This document shows, one piece after another, positions 31,664 to 43,473 of a stretch of DNA of 64,000 nucleotides; position 1 is the stretch's first letter; each line of letters opens with the position of its first letter. The position numbers were made by a program, and so were the translations under genes. The notes beneath the pieces are model-generated. The model was not told the origin of the DNA, made no database searches, and worked only from the letters and a program-made list of their open reading frames with translations. This DNA is from Mermis nigrescens (Eukaryota > Nematoda > Enoplea > Mermithida > Mermithidae): NCBI GenBank assembly GCA_036768485.1, contig JAVLUZ010000823.1, positions 95,227-159,226 on the forward strand, in the 5' to 3' direction.

Positions 31664-32935
31664 CCTATATGGTTCGAGTTTTGGCGCAAAAACTTTTTCA
31701 AAATTTTTGCTGAAACAGTGATGGTCGCTGATAATTCAGTAACTAATGCGCGTAGACTGCTGAAATTTTCAGCGTTGAGAGCAATAAACATTAAAATTTA
31801 GCACACAAAACTTAATTTTATACCTTGGAAAATTTCTGCTGGAATGTAAAAGTAAGTGGTACTCACAATGGCCTATATCAAGTTTGACAGTCAGTTTTAA
31901 AGGGTAGCAAAACTGATCCAACGAAGTCATAATTTTTTACTGGCAGGCGCTTCTAGGCCTGAAAATTTACCATTCTAAGTGTACAATGTGATCATCTGCA
32001 TTTTGTACATGAATTTTTGTTCACGTTTTGATACGCGTTGTTAGATATCCCCATTATGCCGAAAATCTTCAAATTTTTTTTGCAACAAAACTCGGACCAT
32101 ACAGGCTTAGGAGAAAAGCCATGAATATAGGATAAATCTTTCATGTAACATAAAATTTTAACAAACAAGCAACCAGGTATTGGACTACACTCTTGCAGAA
32201 TTTCAATTGCTAGTTTTACGTACACGCTACAATATACCTTTTTGAGTGCGGTACCGTTTTTTGAAACACCCTGCATATATACATACGGGGAGTTCGTAAA
32301 AAGGACAAATGATGAACAAATGACCCGATTTATATTGTCAAGCTTGTGCTAAGAGATCATTGTCGTACTTATGTATATATAACTGATACTACAATAAATT
32401 CAAGCGTTCACTGGTTGGTAAATGACGATATTTGAATGAGGACAATATAAGGATGACAATAAAAGCTGAATTTCGGATTTCGAGAGTTCACTGATCTGAG
32501 TACCAATGTTGTCTCAATATCGCACATTTCTTAAGAAATAGAAATAAAACCAGGTTCTGGAGTTGAAAAGCTTTGTACTACTTTTCAATGCTTACCACTT
32601 TCACCGGTTTTTATATATGTTAACAGCTAAATATGACAATATTTCGGAAAACAATGAAAGCCTTTTGGGCCACATATTAAAAAGTATTTGAAATCTACCC
32701 AACACTGATCAGTGTGATCAAAGGTGGGACAATGGATATTTTTCTTGTCACCAGTTCAGGTTGACCAGAGGTATAAAATCGTTATTTGAGGTTAGAGAGG
32801 GGTAAAATCCAGGATTTTTGCTACAGTATATACGTTGCCCTAGGAAATATGCATCACAAAAGCACGGAATCTTGTTAAACTGCCTGTGCAAAAAAGAGTG
32901 AAATACCGTTTTTTTTGTACGAGACTCTATGTATG

Positions 32936-32941
<6 letters not shown>
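31664..32941. other. AT-rich interval without a recognised gene
   Basis: A 13-base piece, ACGGTACCACACT at 31031, resembles the inverse of CGGTACCGTTTTTTG near 32251. Otherwise nothing is recognised. Confidence 0.35.

Positions 32942-33023
<82 letters not shown>
32942..33023. repeat. (TA)n microsatellite
   Basis: About 40 uninterrupted TA units. Open frames across it are artefacts of the repeat. Confidence 0.97.
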
Positions 33024-33025
<2 letters not shown>

Positions 33026-34196
33026 AGGGATGCAGCGGGCGCACATTTTTTGGAATAGCGGGTGCGGGTACCAAAATTTTGCTTGAGCGGGTGCGGGTGT
33101 CGCACCTTAAAAATAGCGGGTACGGGTGGCGGGTTTAGCAGTGAGATATAGCATAATATAAATAGGGCTAAAAATGCTCCATTTTTTTGTCCGCTTAATG
33201 CAGTTATTTACTGTGTGCAAAATTAATATTAATCTTCAAGCTGATTGTCTTTTCCTTTGCAGACTACTCTCTCAATGAATTGAATTTGCAAACTAAAGAT
33301 AAGTAAATTGTCAATGATCAAACCATTGACCAATATGAGTAATATATTTGCACTTTGCAGAATACAATGTTTAGACACTTGTTGTTGTCATTCTCTTCTT
33401 AAAAAGGGTCTACGACGTTTCCGCGCCAGCAACTTAAAAAATATTCTAACTAAATTAATTTTGAAGCAATTTTTAAGTAAATTATATATTCAGAATTGAC
33501 GAGTATTCATTTGTGTACGACTGAAAAACTGTAGAAAATCCAGTGTATTTTTAGATGCGTTTAATTATCTCATTAAATTCAAAGATATTCTATAAGTAAT
33601 TTGTACCATCACGTAGAGAATTGAATGAGCTTTCAGAATCTGTATTATACTTTAATCATGAATTAAATGTAAATAATTAATAATATTACAACGAGTATGG
33701 CGTTGAAAACGGCAGTGCCAAAACGTCCTACTTCGTCCTAAAAAAGCAATGTACAATACATTGCTGCATAATATCTCTACTCACGCTAGAGTGGTTGAAC
33801 TGATGCATGTAAAGACTGGCAGCTAGACCCTTCTTTTTTTAAAAGCATAATTCGCATAATTGGAATTAACCATAAGAGAGCTTGAACATGTATCTGCAGT
33901 CCAGAGGGTACCTAAAAACATGGCTCATTACAAGTACTTGTTCGCTTTTCCAATTTGTACTGGTACGTTAGAACACACTGTTATACATTTTGGTTTTTTT
34001 CATTAACGTGCCACTGCCTCAGAATCGTTTTGTCTTTTTGTAAATTCTAATTATTATTATCCACCACCCGCTGTTTTATCATAATATTTTTAGCGGGTGC
34101 GGGTGTGGGTAGCAAAATTTCGGAAGCGGGTGTGGGTGCGGGTACCAAAAAAGAAGCGGGTAATAGCGGGTGCGGGTATCCGCTGCATCCCTAAGA
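33024..34196. mobile_element. 1.2-kb inverted-repeat DNA element with GGGTGCGGGT subrepeats
   Basis: AGGGATGCAGCGG at 33027-33039 and its exact reverse complement near 34181-34193 are the ends. Next to each end are degenerate AGCGGGTGCGGGTAcCAAAATTT repeats (33050-33130 and 34085-34180). The interior is AT-rich and non-coding. It abuts the (TA)n tract, so a target duplication cannot be read. hAT-like by its end sequence. Confidence 0.65.
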
Positions 34197-34300
34197 TCTC
34201 CGAAAAATTTTTGAACGAACAAAAATTTTTTTGTACCTACCTTTTCTTGTAAAAAACCAGTCGATTCATAATCTTAAAAAACCACCCCTTTTTCCATAAC

Positions 34301-34477
34301 CAAGAGGCATCCAGGATTTTTCTAAGGAAGATGGGCGGTACCCCTAAGGGGGGAACCCTGACTTGGGCGGAAAAATTAGCCGTTTTAACCCAAAAATCGC
34401 TAAAAATCGCTCAAAAATCCTCAATTTTGCGCACTATTTTGGGCCAATAGGGGGCGGCCCCCTCTAAATCCGCCCTG
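34301..34477 (+). mobile_element. C-family hAT-like MITE
   Basis: CAAGAGGCATCCAGGATTTTTC to CTCTAAATCCGCCCTG, with the body text AAAATTAGCCGTTTTAACCC and CGCTAAAAATCGCTC. No clear target duplication. Confidence 0.75.
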
Positions 34478-36940
34478 CCAAAAAGGAGATGACTGATATT
34501 ATACTGGCGGACCAGCTATGCCATAAGGATTACAACTGACCCCTGATCTCTTCCCAGATCATTCAGAAATTTGAGATATAATTTGTCAAAAAGTTCCTCA
34601 ATATTCCCATTTTTATGATTTTTTAAAGCATTTTTGAGGGTCAGTATATCTGCCCATATTCATATTTGCTGGAATCTTTTATGTTTTCACGTTAGGCTCC
34701 CTTGCAGACTAATGTCAAAAAAATTCAGTTGTCCGTCCTGTCATTCACATAGCTACAGTATACTTTCGAAGTCAAATCTAAAAAAAACCAGTTGTAACCT
34801 AAAAAAGCCAGCGCCAATTTTTACAAAACTTGGCAAAAATGTGCCTCATAGCACCTTACATGATGCCTGATATTTATTTTTCACAAAAATGTGAATCACC
34901 CAAAAACTGCCAAAAAAGTTCAATAGTAAGCTGAAAGAAACCACTGTAACCTAAAAAGACCAATACCAAGTATACATTGCCATGACAACGAAATTACTTT
35001 TCATCTAGTTGCATTATTTCGCACTGATTACTTGCAGACGATGTAGGAGACACTTACCTAGAGTTGTTTTCACTACTTGAAGACTCTATTTGTGAAATTT
35101 ATAGAACTTTTGATAAAATTCAGAGAAAAATTATTGATTTGTATATAAATGCGATAAAATGAACTTGAAAATATCGTGAAAAAAGAATTTTTTGCAAAAA
35201 ATATGATCCATGTACATATTTCATAAATTCCTCCTTTTGCTTTATAACAAATTGCACACTGAACCGAAAATGGTCGGCAGCAGACTGGCTAGGAATTTCA
35301 AGATTTTGATGTTTTGCAAGTACCTACCAATCTACGTAGGAGGGATCATGCCGTATTTTTCAATGCCACAGTTATAGAATTTATGTGCTTTTTGTCCGAC
35401 CCGAGCAACATATCTTTTGCTTGCTACTTTTTTCAAATCAAATCAAATCAAAAGATTATTTGTCATCAAACAGAAAATTGGGCAAATAATTTAAGTAAAT
35501 TGACATCAAAACACGCGTATTATTCTTCAATTGCACGAGAAAATTTTTGATACATACATTAAATAATTCCAAATGATACCCAAACAACTACCTGCGTGCA
35601 TAAATTACGCTTTTATTAATGCAAAATAATATTAAATCTGGACCAAAAATTTGATAGACAAGGACATGTAAAGGCCAATTAGAAATGCGCTTATTTGCAG
35701 CCCTGAAGAAAAGCATCAAAATCAAGGGTTTTCAATCTCATCATAAATGCTTTTGTTTTTTCCTTCGTATTTGTATTGATGATTGACTGGATGATGACTG
35801 CGTTGTTCCAGATGTTTTTGTTGACTAACTGTTTGAATTAAGTGCTCTGAATAAAAAATTGTGCTCAATTGTTTTTTATGCAAACAGAACACACTATTGT
35901 GCCTTAGCTTCATTCAATAAGCTTGTAATTAACACTTGAAAGTTGAAATTTCCATTTTTCAACTAAAAATTTTAGTCAAAATAATCAAAAACAGCCAACA
36001 ACCACCAAAAACCAAAGCAAAAACCAAAAATGAAATTTTGAAATCCTGGTTTTTACCACCCTGGAAAACACCCGTTCAACGGCTGCATTCGAGAAGGTAA
36101 AGACAACAAATTTAGCGCAAACAATGATATATCTTCAAATCAAGGGTTTGTAGCAGCATCAGTATCATCCTCTTCTAAAAACGAGGTCCTACTATGCTCA
36201 CCTCAACAATTTTTTGCAATGCTACCTCAAAATTTGGAACTCCTTACCTGATCATGTTGTTGCTTCTCCTCTCCTAACGTTTGTTTGTTCAAAAAAGAGC
36301 TCCTAAACATTGATTTTAGAATTTTTATTGTTGGGGCATACCTAGTTGTATCACTTTGTGATCTGTATGTCCTTTTGTTCAGTCACTGTTTTATTATGCA
36401 TTCATGTTTTATCAAATTTTGTGCATTTTTCTAATCAATAAACATTTTCTTGCCTTGTCAAAACATGTCTGATTGCTCAAAATCATCTGACAGTGATTCG
36501 GGTCTTGGACCCTGAGGTAGGAATAATACCCCCTCACTCCCCCTGTGGGAATGTATGGTTGTACGTGTTGTTTGTGTCACTGGGCTAAACTTAAGAATAT
36601 GGCAGAAAAGGAGCAAAACAAATACGGCATGCCAAAATTTTTTGCCCAACTGGTTGAACATGATAAATTGAAGCTCGAAAAAATTTGGTGAAAATCTGAG
36701 CCATACTTGCAAAGTTGAAGGCAACTCTCGATTTGAGTGTTGGGTGGGACAATAAAACGGCTTGATCCAAGGACTTACACATTTGTCAGAAATGAATAAT
36801 ATGGGCTGAAATTATGGAACGCGGAAAGCTGTTCGAAATTTTGAAAACTTGAAAAAAATTTCATATTTTTTTGCATGTTTTTTGGTTTTACTTTATAAGA
36901 AATACGAAAATCTAAGTTTTTGCTTCTATTATAACTTAGG
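34478..36940. other. AT-rich interval without a recognised gene
   Basis: Short open frames are present but none shows domain-like or biased codon content. AAATCAAATCAAATCAAA near 35437 is a small tandem run. Confidence 0.35.
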
Positions 36941-36994
36941 CTTAGGCTTAGTATATCTGAAAAGGTGTTTTAAGTTGCTTAGGTCAAGGTCGCT

Positions 36995-37195
36995 CCTGCT
37001 CAGGTCAATGTATAGATGCTTAGATTGATGTATAGATGCTTAGATCGATGTATAGATGCTTAGATCAATGTATAGATGCTTAGATCAATGTATAGATGCT
37101 TAGGTCGATGTATGTATAGATGCTTAGGTCGATATATAGATGCTTAGGTCGGTGTATAGATGCTTAGGCCGATGTATAGATGCTTAGGTCGACGT
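36995..37195 (+). repeat. 20-bp minisatellite
   Basis: About nine units of TATAGATGCTTAGGTCGATG with R/Y variation. One unit is extended by TGTA. Confidence 0.88.
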
Positions 37196-37689
37196 AAATT
37201 GAGTATCTACATGTGATTCTGCATTCAGCTGTTTGAATCTTCAAATACTTAGGTCGAGTAGATGCTTTCGTAGGTCGAGAAGAGGCTGATTACTGAAACC
37301 CATAGCTTTTGTAATATTGATCATAGACGGATGAATATTTTTTTCCAGCGCTTCCTTTTAACATATTCTAAGTACTGAGCAAAAAATCCGCTTTTCTGAA
37401 GTTTATTTCACAGTAGGTATCCTGAAAGTACCATATTCTTAACTTACTCCAGCATTTTGTTATGCATAAATGATATAACTTGCGCAAGTTCAGAATCCAT
37501 CAAAACCGTCAAAAACGATCAAAATCCGTCATAAAACCCGTCAAAAACCCCTTCCCATCAAAAACCCGACAACGCACCTAAAAAACCGACAATCTGATGG
37601 AAAAAGGTCACACCCACTGTTTTTTCCACTTTTGGTCTATTTGTCAACCAAAATTTTAAGAAATGGAAAAAATTTTTGGGCTTGGTTGG

Positions 37690-38075
37690 CATTTGTGGAA
37701 AATTTTTGTAATGTTAAAAATGCGTTTTAGAGAGTTAAATCTTCAGAAATTTTTCGGCGCTTCATGCCAAATTGATTTAATTCTTACTTGTTATTAATCT
37801 TTTGAGCCGCATCGCGTCAATTTGCAGCATTTTTATCGACAATTTGATTTAGAACTTTACTATGATTGAAAATCCTTATCGTCTGCACGGATTCAATTAG
37901 TTTTTGTAATGTAAAAATGCGTTTTAGAGAGGTGAAACTACAAAAATTTTGAATTGATTCAATTCTTACTTGTTATTAATGTTTGAGCCGCACGGCGCCA
38001 ATTGCAACATTTTTATCAATAATGTGATCCTAGAACTCCACTACGATTGAAAATCCTTACTTTCTGCACACTTTT
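37690..38075 (+). repeat. H-family ~190-bp tandem units (two)
   Basis: Units share TGTAATGTAAAAATGCGTTTTAGAGAG, TTACTTGTTATTAAT, GAGCCGC(A/G)..GCGxCAATT, CATTTTTATC and GATTGAAAATCCTTA. The same unit recurs at 40300-40750. Confidence 0.7.
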
Positions 38076-39240
38076 TGGGCTTAATTCTAGAATAGATAGA
38101 AGTCACAGAATTTAAATTAATGGGGATTTATCAAAAGATGAGCAGTTGAAAGGAAGATATTCAAAAGAAATTATCAATGGAAAGCATTTAGAAGGGAAGA
38201 AATTGAGGAATGAAGTTGTAAAGTGATAGAAGCACAAAGCATGGGAAAATGACTGCCGTAATCTAATGTATACTGATGCATACATTTGTTTGTATGTAGG
38301 TACGCATTGTTTAGGGAAGGCGACTGCCAAAATTGTCGCAATAATTGATCAAATTGTCTTGTGTACATAGGTAAGTAACTAGGTACATAGGTAATATGAA
38401 CCTTCATTAGTGAAGGCGACAGCGTTAATGCTGACGATTGATGAATCTATTATGAATTAAAGAATAACAAGTTATTTCGAACATACGTGCACACGGTGAA
38501 CGTTTATAAAGGACCTAGGTATATACATAACTAGTGATCGGCCGGGGCCCGGCCCCGGCAATCCCTGGCCATTTTTCAGCATCCCTGGCCCCGGCCGGGG
38601 CAAGGTCAAAAAATGGCCAGGGCTGAGGAAAACATTTAGTTTAATCTCGTATTTTGTACAGGCTGTGATACTGGCACTTATTAATCAATGATAAAGTGTT
38701 AATTTTGAGAACTGTACTGATTAGAATATATGCATACTTACTTAGTCCTTGTTATAACTTTGTTTCTGTGTATAAATGAGCTTTTACTGAAATAATGTTC
38801 AGGAAAATCTGCGTGTTTTCGATTCCTCCACTTAACTTATTTAAACTAAATGCTACTTTTAACTCATTCATTCATAGCTATGGCTAAAAGATTTAGAGTT
38901 GACTAATACCTTCTATTTCTAGTTGGAAATTGTACGTTTTCAACAAACTATTTTTACAAAAAACACTTTTACATTTAATTGAATGGGAATCGCGTGCTTC
39001 AAAACGCGTTTCTTGTGTAATAGTTATTAGGACGGAGGTTAATTATAGGCGAATGTAAACTACGCTGCAGAATTGCGTCCGATCCGATAAACTAAAAATG
39101 TCTCAAATAGTTACCTAAGGTCAAGAGTTGAGGGAGGGGTGAAGTCCCAAATTGGAGGACCAGAAAATTAAGTGGTGGACTATTATTAGCCGACTCTATT
39201 TTGTTGTACGAGCTTCTTGTGCTTGTACCAAAGATCTCCA
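38076..39240. other. AT-rich interval with a short GC-rich repeat at 38534-38630
   Basis: GGCCGGGGCCCGGCCCCGG...GGCCCCGGCCGGGGC is a self-complementary GC-rich head of unknown family. No gene seen. Confidence 0.45.
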
Positions 39241-40260
39241 AAAAGGTCTTTGTATGAGCTAACAAATTTTTGTAGCTATATTATATAAATATATTTTTAA
39301 ACATACACATTTTCGCAAACTATCAGTATGTGACAGTGTTTTTTGTACAATGTACCTTTGTATATACATGAACAAAGATGGTACCCAAAAGTCTTTGTTC
39401 ATTTTGTACCAGTGTTTTTTTTGTACACGGTCCGTTCGTGCGTGTACAAAGATGGTCCCCAAAAGTCTTTGTACATTTTGTACACACAAATTTTTGGTTA
39501 CTATAATATAATACAGTAGCGATTTAAGTATGGTAAAACAGGGTCTTTTGACTTTTGATTGTATATTTTAGCTAATTTCTGGGTTTCTAACGCCAAAAAT
39601 TACTGAAATTGTCTCAAAACGGCGCGAAGCGCCTAAAAATTTGACATTTTTCCATTCTAAATACAAATTTTGCCGTTTTAAAGATATATAGGACAGACAA
39701 TTTTTCATATCGGAGTTTTTATCTTCCCAAAATCTTTGTACATGTACAAAGATAGTCCTGAAAAGTCTTTTGTACATCGGGAAAAATCTTTGGCAAATAC
39801 AAAAGAAACACCGTTTTGTACATATAAATTTTTGTATACTTTAATATGGTACAGTAACGATTTCAGTGTGGTAGAACATAGTTTTTCGACCTTTAGTAGT
39901 GTATTTGGCTAATTTAGAGTTTCTGAATAATTGACATTTTTCCATTTTTCCATTCTAAGCGCAGTGTTGCTTATTACAAGATTTAATTCGCATATTACAA
40001 TTTTTGTAATATTTCTGATTTTGTAGTACAAGTTGTTTTAGCTTTCTCAGTCGAGTTTTATGTGTGAATTCCATCAAAAGCTCATAAAAATTTCGGCATT
40101 TCGCGCCGAACTGAATTAATCAACTAAATTCAGGCCGAATTATCACATCTAGAAGCACGGTCTTTTTGTATTCGGCGAAGATTTTTGCTGATGTACAAAG
40201 ACGTTTCAGGACTGTCTTTGAACATGTACAAAGATTTTTGAAGAACAAAAATTGTAAAAA
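39240..40260. repeat. K-family dispersed/tandem repeats
   Basis: Repeated TGTACAAAGATGGTCCCCAAAAGTCTTTGTACATTTTGTAC modules at about 39370, 39450, 39740 and 40195. Two are followed by TATAATATxxTACAGTAxCGATTT (39500, 39840). Several modules fold as TGTACAAAGA...TCTTTGTACA hairpins. Confidence 0.6.
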
Positions 40261-40299
40261 GGTGTAGAATTCCTTATAGCAAATTCTACCATGTTAAAG

Positions 40300-40750
40300 A
40301 TTTTCAGGGGGGTAAGCGGCTGCAAAAATGGTGGGGAAACTACAAAAATTTTTCGGCGCTTCGCGCCGAATTGATTTAATTCTTTTTTGTTATTAATATT
40401 TCAGCCGCGCCGCGTCAACTGTAGCATTTTTATCGACAATTTGATCTAGAACTTTACTACGATTGAAAATCCTTATCTTCTGCACGGATTCAGTTAGGTT
40501 TTGTAATGCAAAAATGCGTTTTAGATTCGTGAAAATACAAAAATTTTTCGGCGCATCGCGCCGAGTTGATTTAATTCTTACTTGTTATTGATGTTTAAGC
40601 CGCGCGGCGCCAATTGCAGCATTTTTATCGATAATCTGGACGTAGAACTCCACTACGACTGAAAATCCTTACCTTCTGCACAGTTTTTGAAATGCAAAAA
40701 TGATTTAGAGAGCTAAAATTTCAAAATTTTCTGGCGCTTCGCGCCCTTTG
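40300..40750 (+). repeat. H-family ~190-bp tandem units (two and a part)
   Basis: As at 37690, each unit opens with the palindrome TTCGGCGCTTCGCGCCGAA (40350, 40548, 40729, with small changes). Confidence 0.72.
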
Positions 40751-41792
40751 ATAAATTATAGTTTTAATTGTCAAAAACGACTTCAGAATTGGCTAAAAAT
40801 GCTTTACTGAAGGAAGAGAAATTCAAGTTTAAACATAAATAACGTATACTGATCGTGATATTTCTTGTGGAGCGCGAAATTTTTATACAAAAAGTGCATC
40901 AAACACCGCTATAGCATGTGTACATAAAATTTTCTACTTAAAAAACACTGATTTTTCAACACAGGCGCCTCTATTTTAAACGTTCTTAGACCTCCCAAAA
41001 AACGTGGAAAAAAAGTCGGAAAAAGTGGAAAAAAATTTTGGATTCGGTCTATACTGTCAACCAAATTGCTGGGAAAAAAACGGTGGTCACACCTGGCAAC
41101 ACTAGTGCCTGGCGCACACCCATCTTTCATGTGAACTGTGTACACACTACACGTTGGCTACCTACAGCATGTGCTTAAGTCATCTTATAATTGAGCGTAT
41201 AATAGTACTTGCGAAGCTGTTCCTTGATATTTTAAAATACGCTGATTTCACTTGCGACATTTTCAAGAGCCTAAACGCGCTGAATTTATCACAGTCATAT
41301 TGTTTTACTTTTCAGCTACTATTATAGTTGTTCTACTTTTTATAAATTTAAATTGTAAATTGTGCTTGATTTCATCGAAAAGTGAAGAAATCGGTTGTTT
41401 TTTTATAGCAAAATACAGAATTCATATCATGCCCTAAAAAATAATATTACTGTAAGCCATATGAATTATATAAAAATATGATTACTGTAAGGCCTCATGA
41501 TGTATCATCGCTTTACACAGACTGTTCTTATTTTAAATTCATATGATACGGTTTAAGTCTGTTGGTTTTGCCTATTGAACCTGCATATTCTTCACGTAAA
41601 TTACATACATGCAGTAGCATGTCAATTTGTCATTGTGACAAAAATGTTTTTACATGACATTGTCCCTCCTACCAATTTGAACATTTCACATTCCAGTAGA
41701 AAATTAAAAAAATTATGCAGCCGCATGAGATGAGCATGACTCATGACGTCTGTCAGCAGCAAATGCATTGGTACCTTACAGTGCACCAATGC
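40751..41792. other. AT-rich interval without a recognised gene
   Basis: No domain or repeat structure is recognised. The open frame 41252-41437 begins with a hydrophobic stretch but has no supporting evidence. Confidence 0.35.
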
Positions 41793-41966
41793 CAAGCATA
41801 TAGCTGTGGGGGAGAGGCACTGGGGAGTTCAGACACCCCCCCCCCAAAAAAAAATTCAGAAAAAACTGGAAAAGTAGGACTTTTACACGTTATTCTGTGC
41901 TATTTTTGGCTTGAACCCCCTAAAATTGGCGTTGCCCCCCAAATAGGAGGGCCAGCTACGTGCCTG
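41793..41966 (+). mobile_element. E-family hAT-like MITE
   Basis: CAAGCATATAGCTGTGGG to GGCCAGCTACGTGCCTG. Flanks ACCAATGC and ACCATTTC match at 6 of 8. Confidence 0.7.
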
Positions 41967-42100
41967 ACCATTTCACATATGCGTTCGTTCAAACAGATAA
42001 AGACTAATAGCAAAGACCAATAATGATATAGAATCGCAAGCATCAACGCCTACACATGTAATGTATATACACATATTAAATTACATGTACTCTATACAAT

Positions 42101-42845
42101 TGTTACGCCTTGGTAACAAAAGAAAAGAGCCGATTAGGTTTTGATGCTTTATTAGGAGAAAAAATGAACAAAAAATAGGTAAGTACGTTAATTTGAATGT
42201 ATAATTTACGAAACGCGAATCATTTACCGGTTAGACATATGTCGTTTGCTCGTCTCGATTGTTAACGCTTAAATTTCGCTCCTTAGCTCCGAAAAACTGT
42301 TCAACTCTTATAACGTCCGATTATTCCGTTCGCTAAAGATTTACTCGCTCGCTCCGATCCGATCCGACTGCTTCTGATTTCTGATCGCGTTACTAACTCA
42401 ACTATTTCGCTAACTTCTCTCGTCTTCGATCGGAGCTTTCGTCATTTATATTCAACGTTTTACTTACTTTCTTAATTTAGCTTGCCTCGAGGAGCTCATG
42501 CCTTGTTAGGGCGTTGACTTTGGCCCTCGTTTTTAATTCGCTTCTGCAACTTAATATAGTTCTGGCTTTACTCGCTTATGATAAAGACTGTTGACTCCAA
42601 AATACGTCAGCCTTTGTACAGTTTTAGATTAAAGTATTTTGACAGATTACGTGACTGAGTAACATGTTCGCTCACTCGTTGAGGCTAAAACGTTTCGACG
42701 AGCTTTTCTAAAATATCTTACGAATACATTTAAAAATTATAGGAGCGCGGAAGATAAAAAGGTTGAATACAGTAAGAAAATGTTCAGCTACATACTAAAA
42801 AATGAAAAGCATTTAGAAAGATGCATAAATCACTCTTTTGTCACA
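42101..42845 (-). repeat. 3' LTR of the gag-only element
   Basis: Direct copy of 45250-45994. On the - strand it follows TTTTGAAGGGCCGGCA, a weak purine tract. Confidence 0.88.
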
Positions 42846-43473
42846 TGCCGGCCCTTCAAAAGTCGAACGCCCTCGTTCGACGCGGCTATGGATGAAGGTT
42901 GTATCCCTTGGGCGACGGGTGTGGGTCATCAATCCAATTTGATCATCGAGGTGGTTTGATCCCGGGAAAGTCGGCCCCGGTGGGCTGAGCTCTAATGGAG
43001 CTCGGCATGGCATGTGGGCAGCACCTACAGATGTAGGTGTGCCTGGCACATCTCGATTGGTGCCCTCTGTTTTACTTGGAAATGATTTTTGCTTCGTTTG
43101 AGTTCGAATCTTGAGTTGGGGTACGTTTTTGCATTAATTCATGACTCGAAGTCAGTTTACTCTGTTTTTTACGGAACAGATGTACGGTTTTCGTTTTTCT
43201 GTATTTTAGAGGGTTATGCGAAAATTCAACGAAATTCGAGTGATGGGGCGATCTAGCGAAATCCGTACTTGCTCTAACTATAAACTTATTGTTAGCCGTT
43301 TTTGTCTGCAAATCTGCTCACTGCAGCGCTATTTCATGCATATTCTGTACTTCTGAAACACGTATATTTGAGGGTCTTTTCGAGTAAAACGCGCTACAAT
43401 TTTTCTGCGTGGCTGCAGAGATTTTGAATTCAAATAGACGCGCATATGTAGAGCATTAGCAGATAAATGATCG
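42846..43473 (-). other. Non-coding 3' region of the gag-only element
   Basis: Three neighbouring inverted repeats lie at 42987-43003 (GAGCTC...GAGCTC), 43023-43038 (ACCTACAGATGTAGGT) and 43039-43049 (GTGCCTGGCAC). Short open frames here have no recognisable domain. Confidence 0.6.

Noticed and set aside
32929..33138. Open frames reading Tyr-Ile repeats on both strands
   Set aside because: They are translations of the (TA)n microsatellite.
36940..36960. CTTAGGCTTAGGCTTAG resembling a telomere repeat
   Set aside because: Only three units, no array, and no other sign of a chromosome end.
42813..43049. Protein frame between Gag and the 3' LTR of the gag-only element
   Set aside because: It overlaps the LTR and the hairpin cluster, and shows no domain; probably untranslated.
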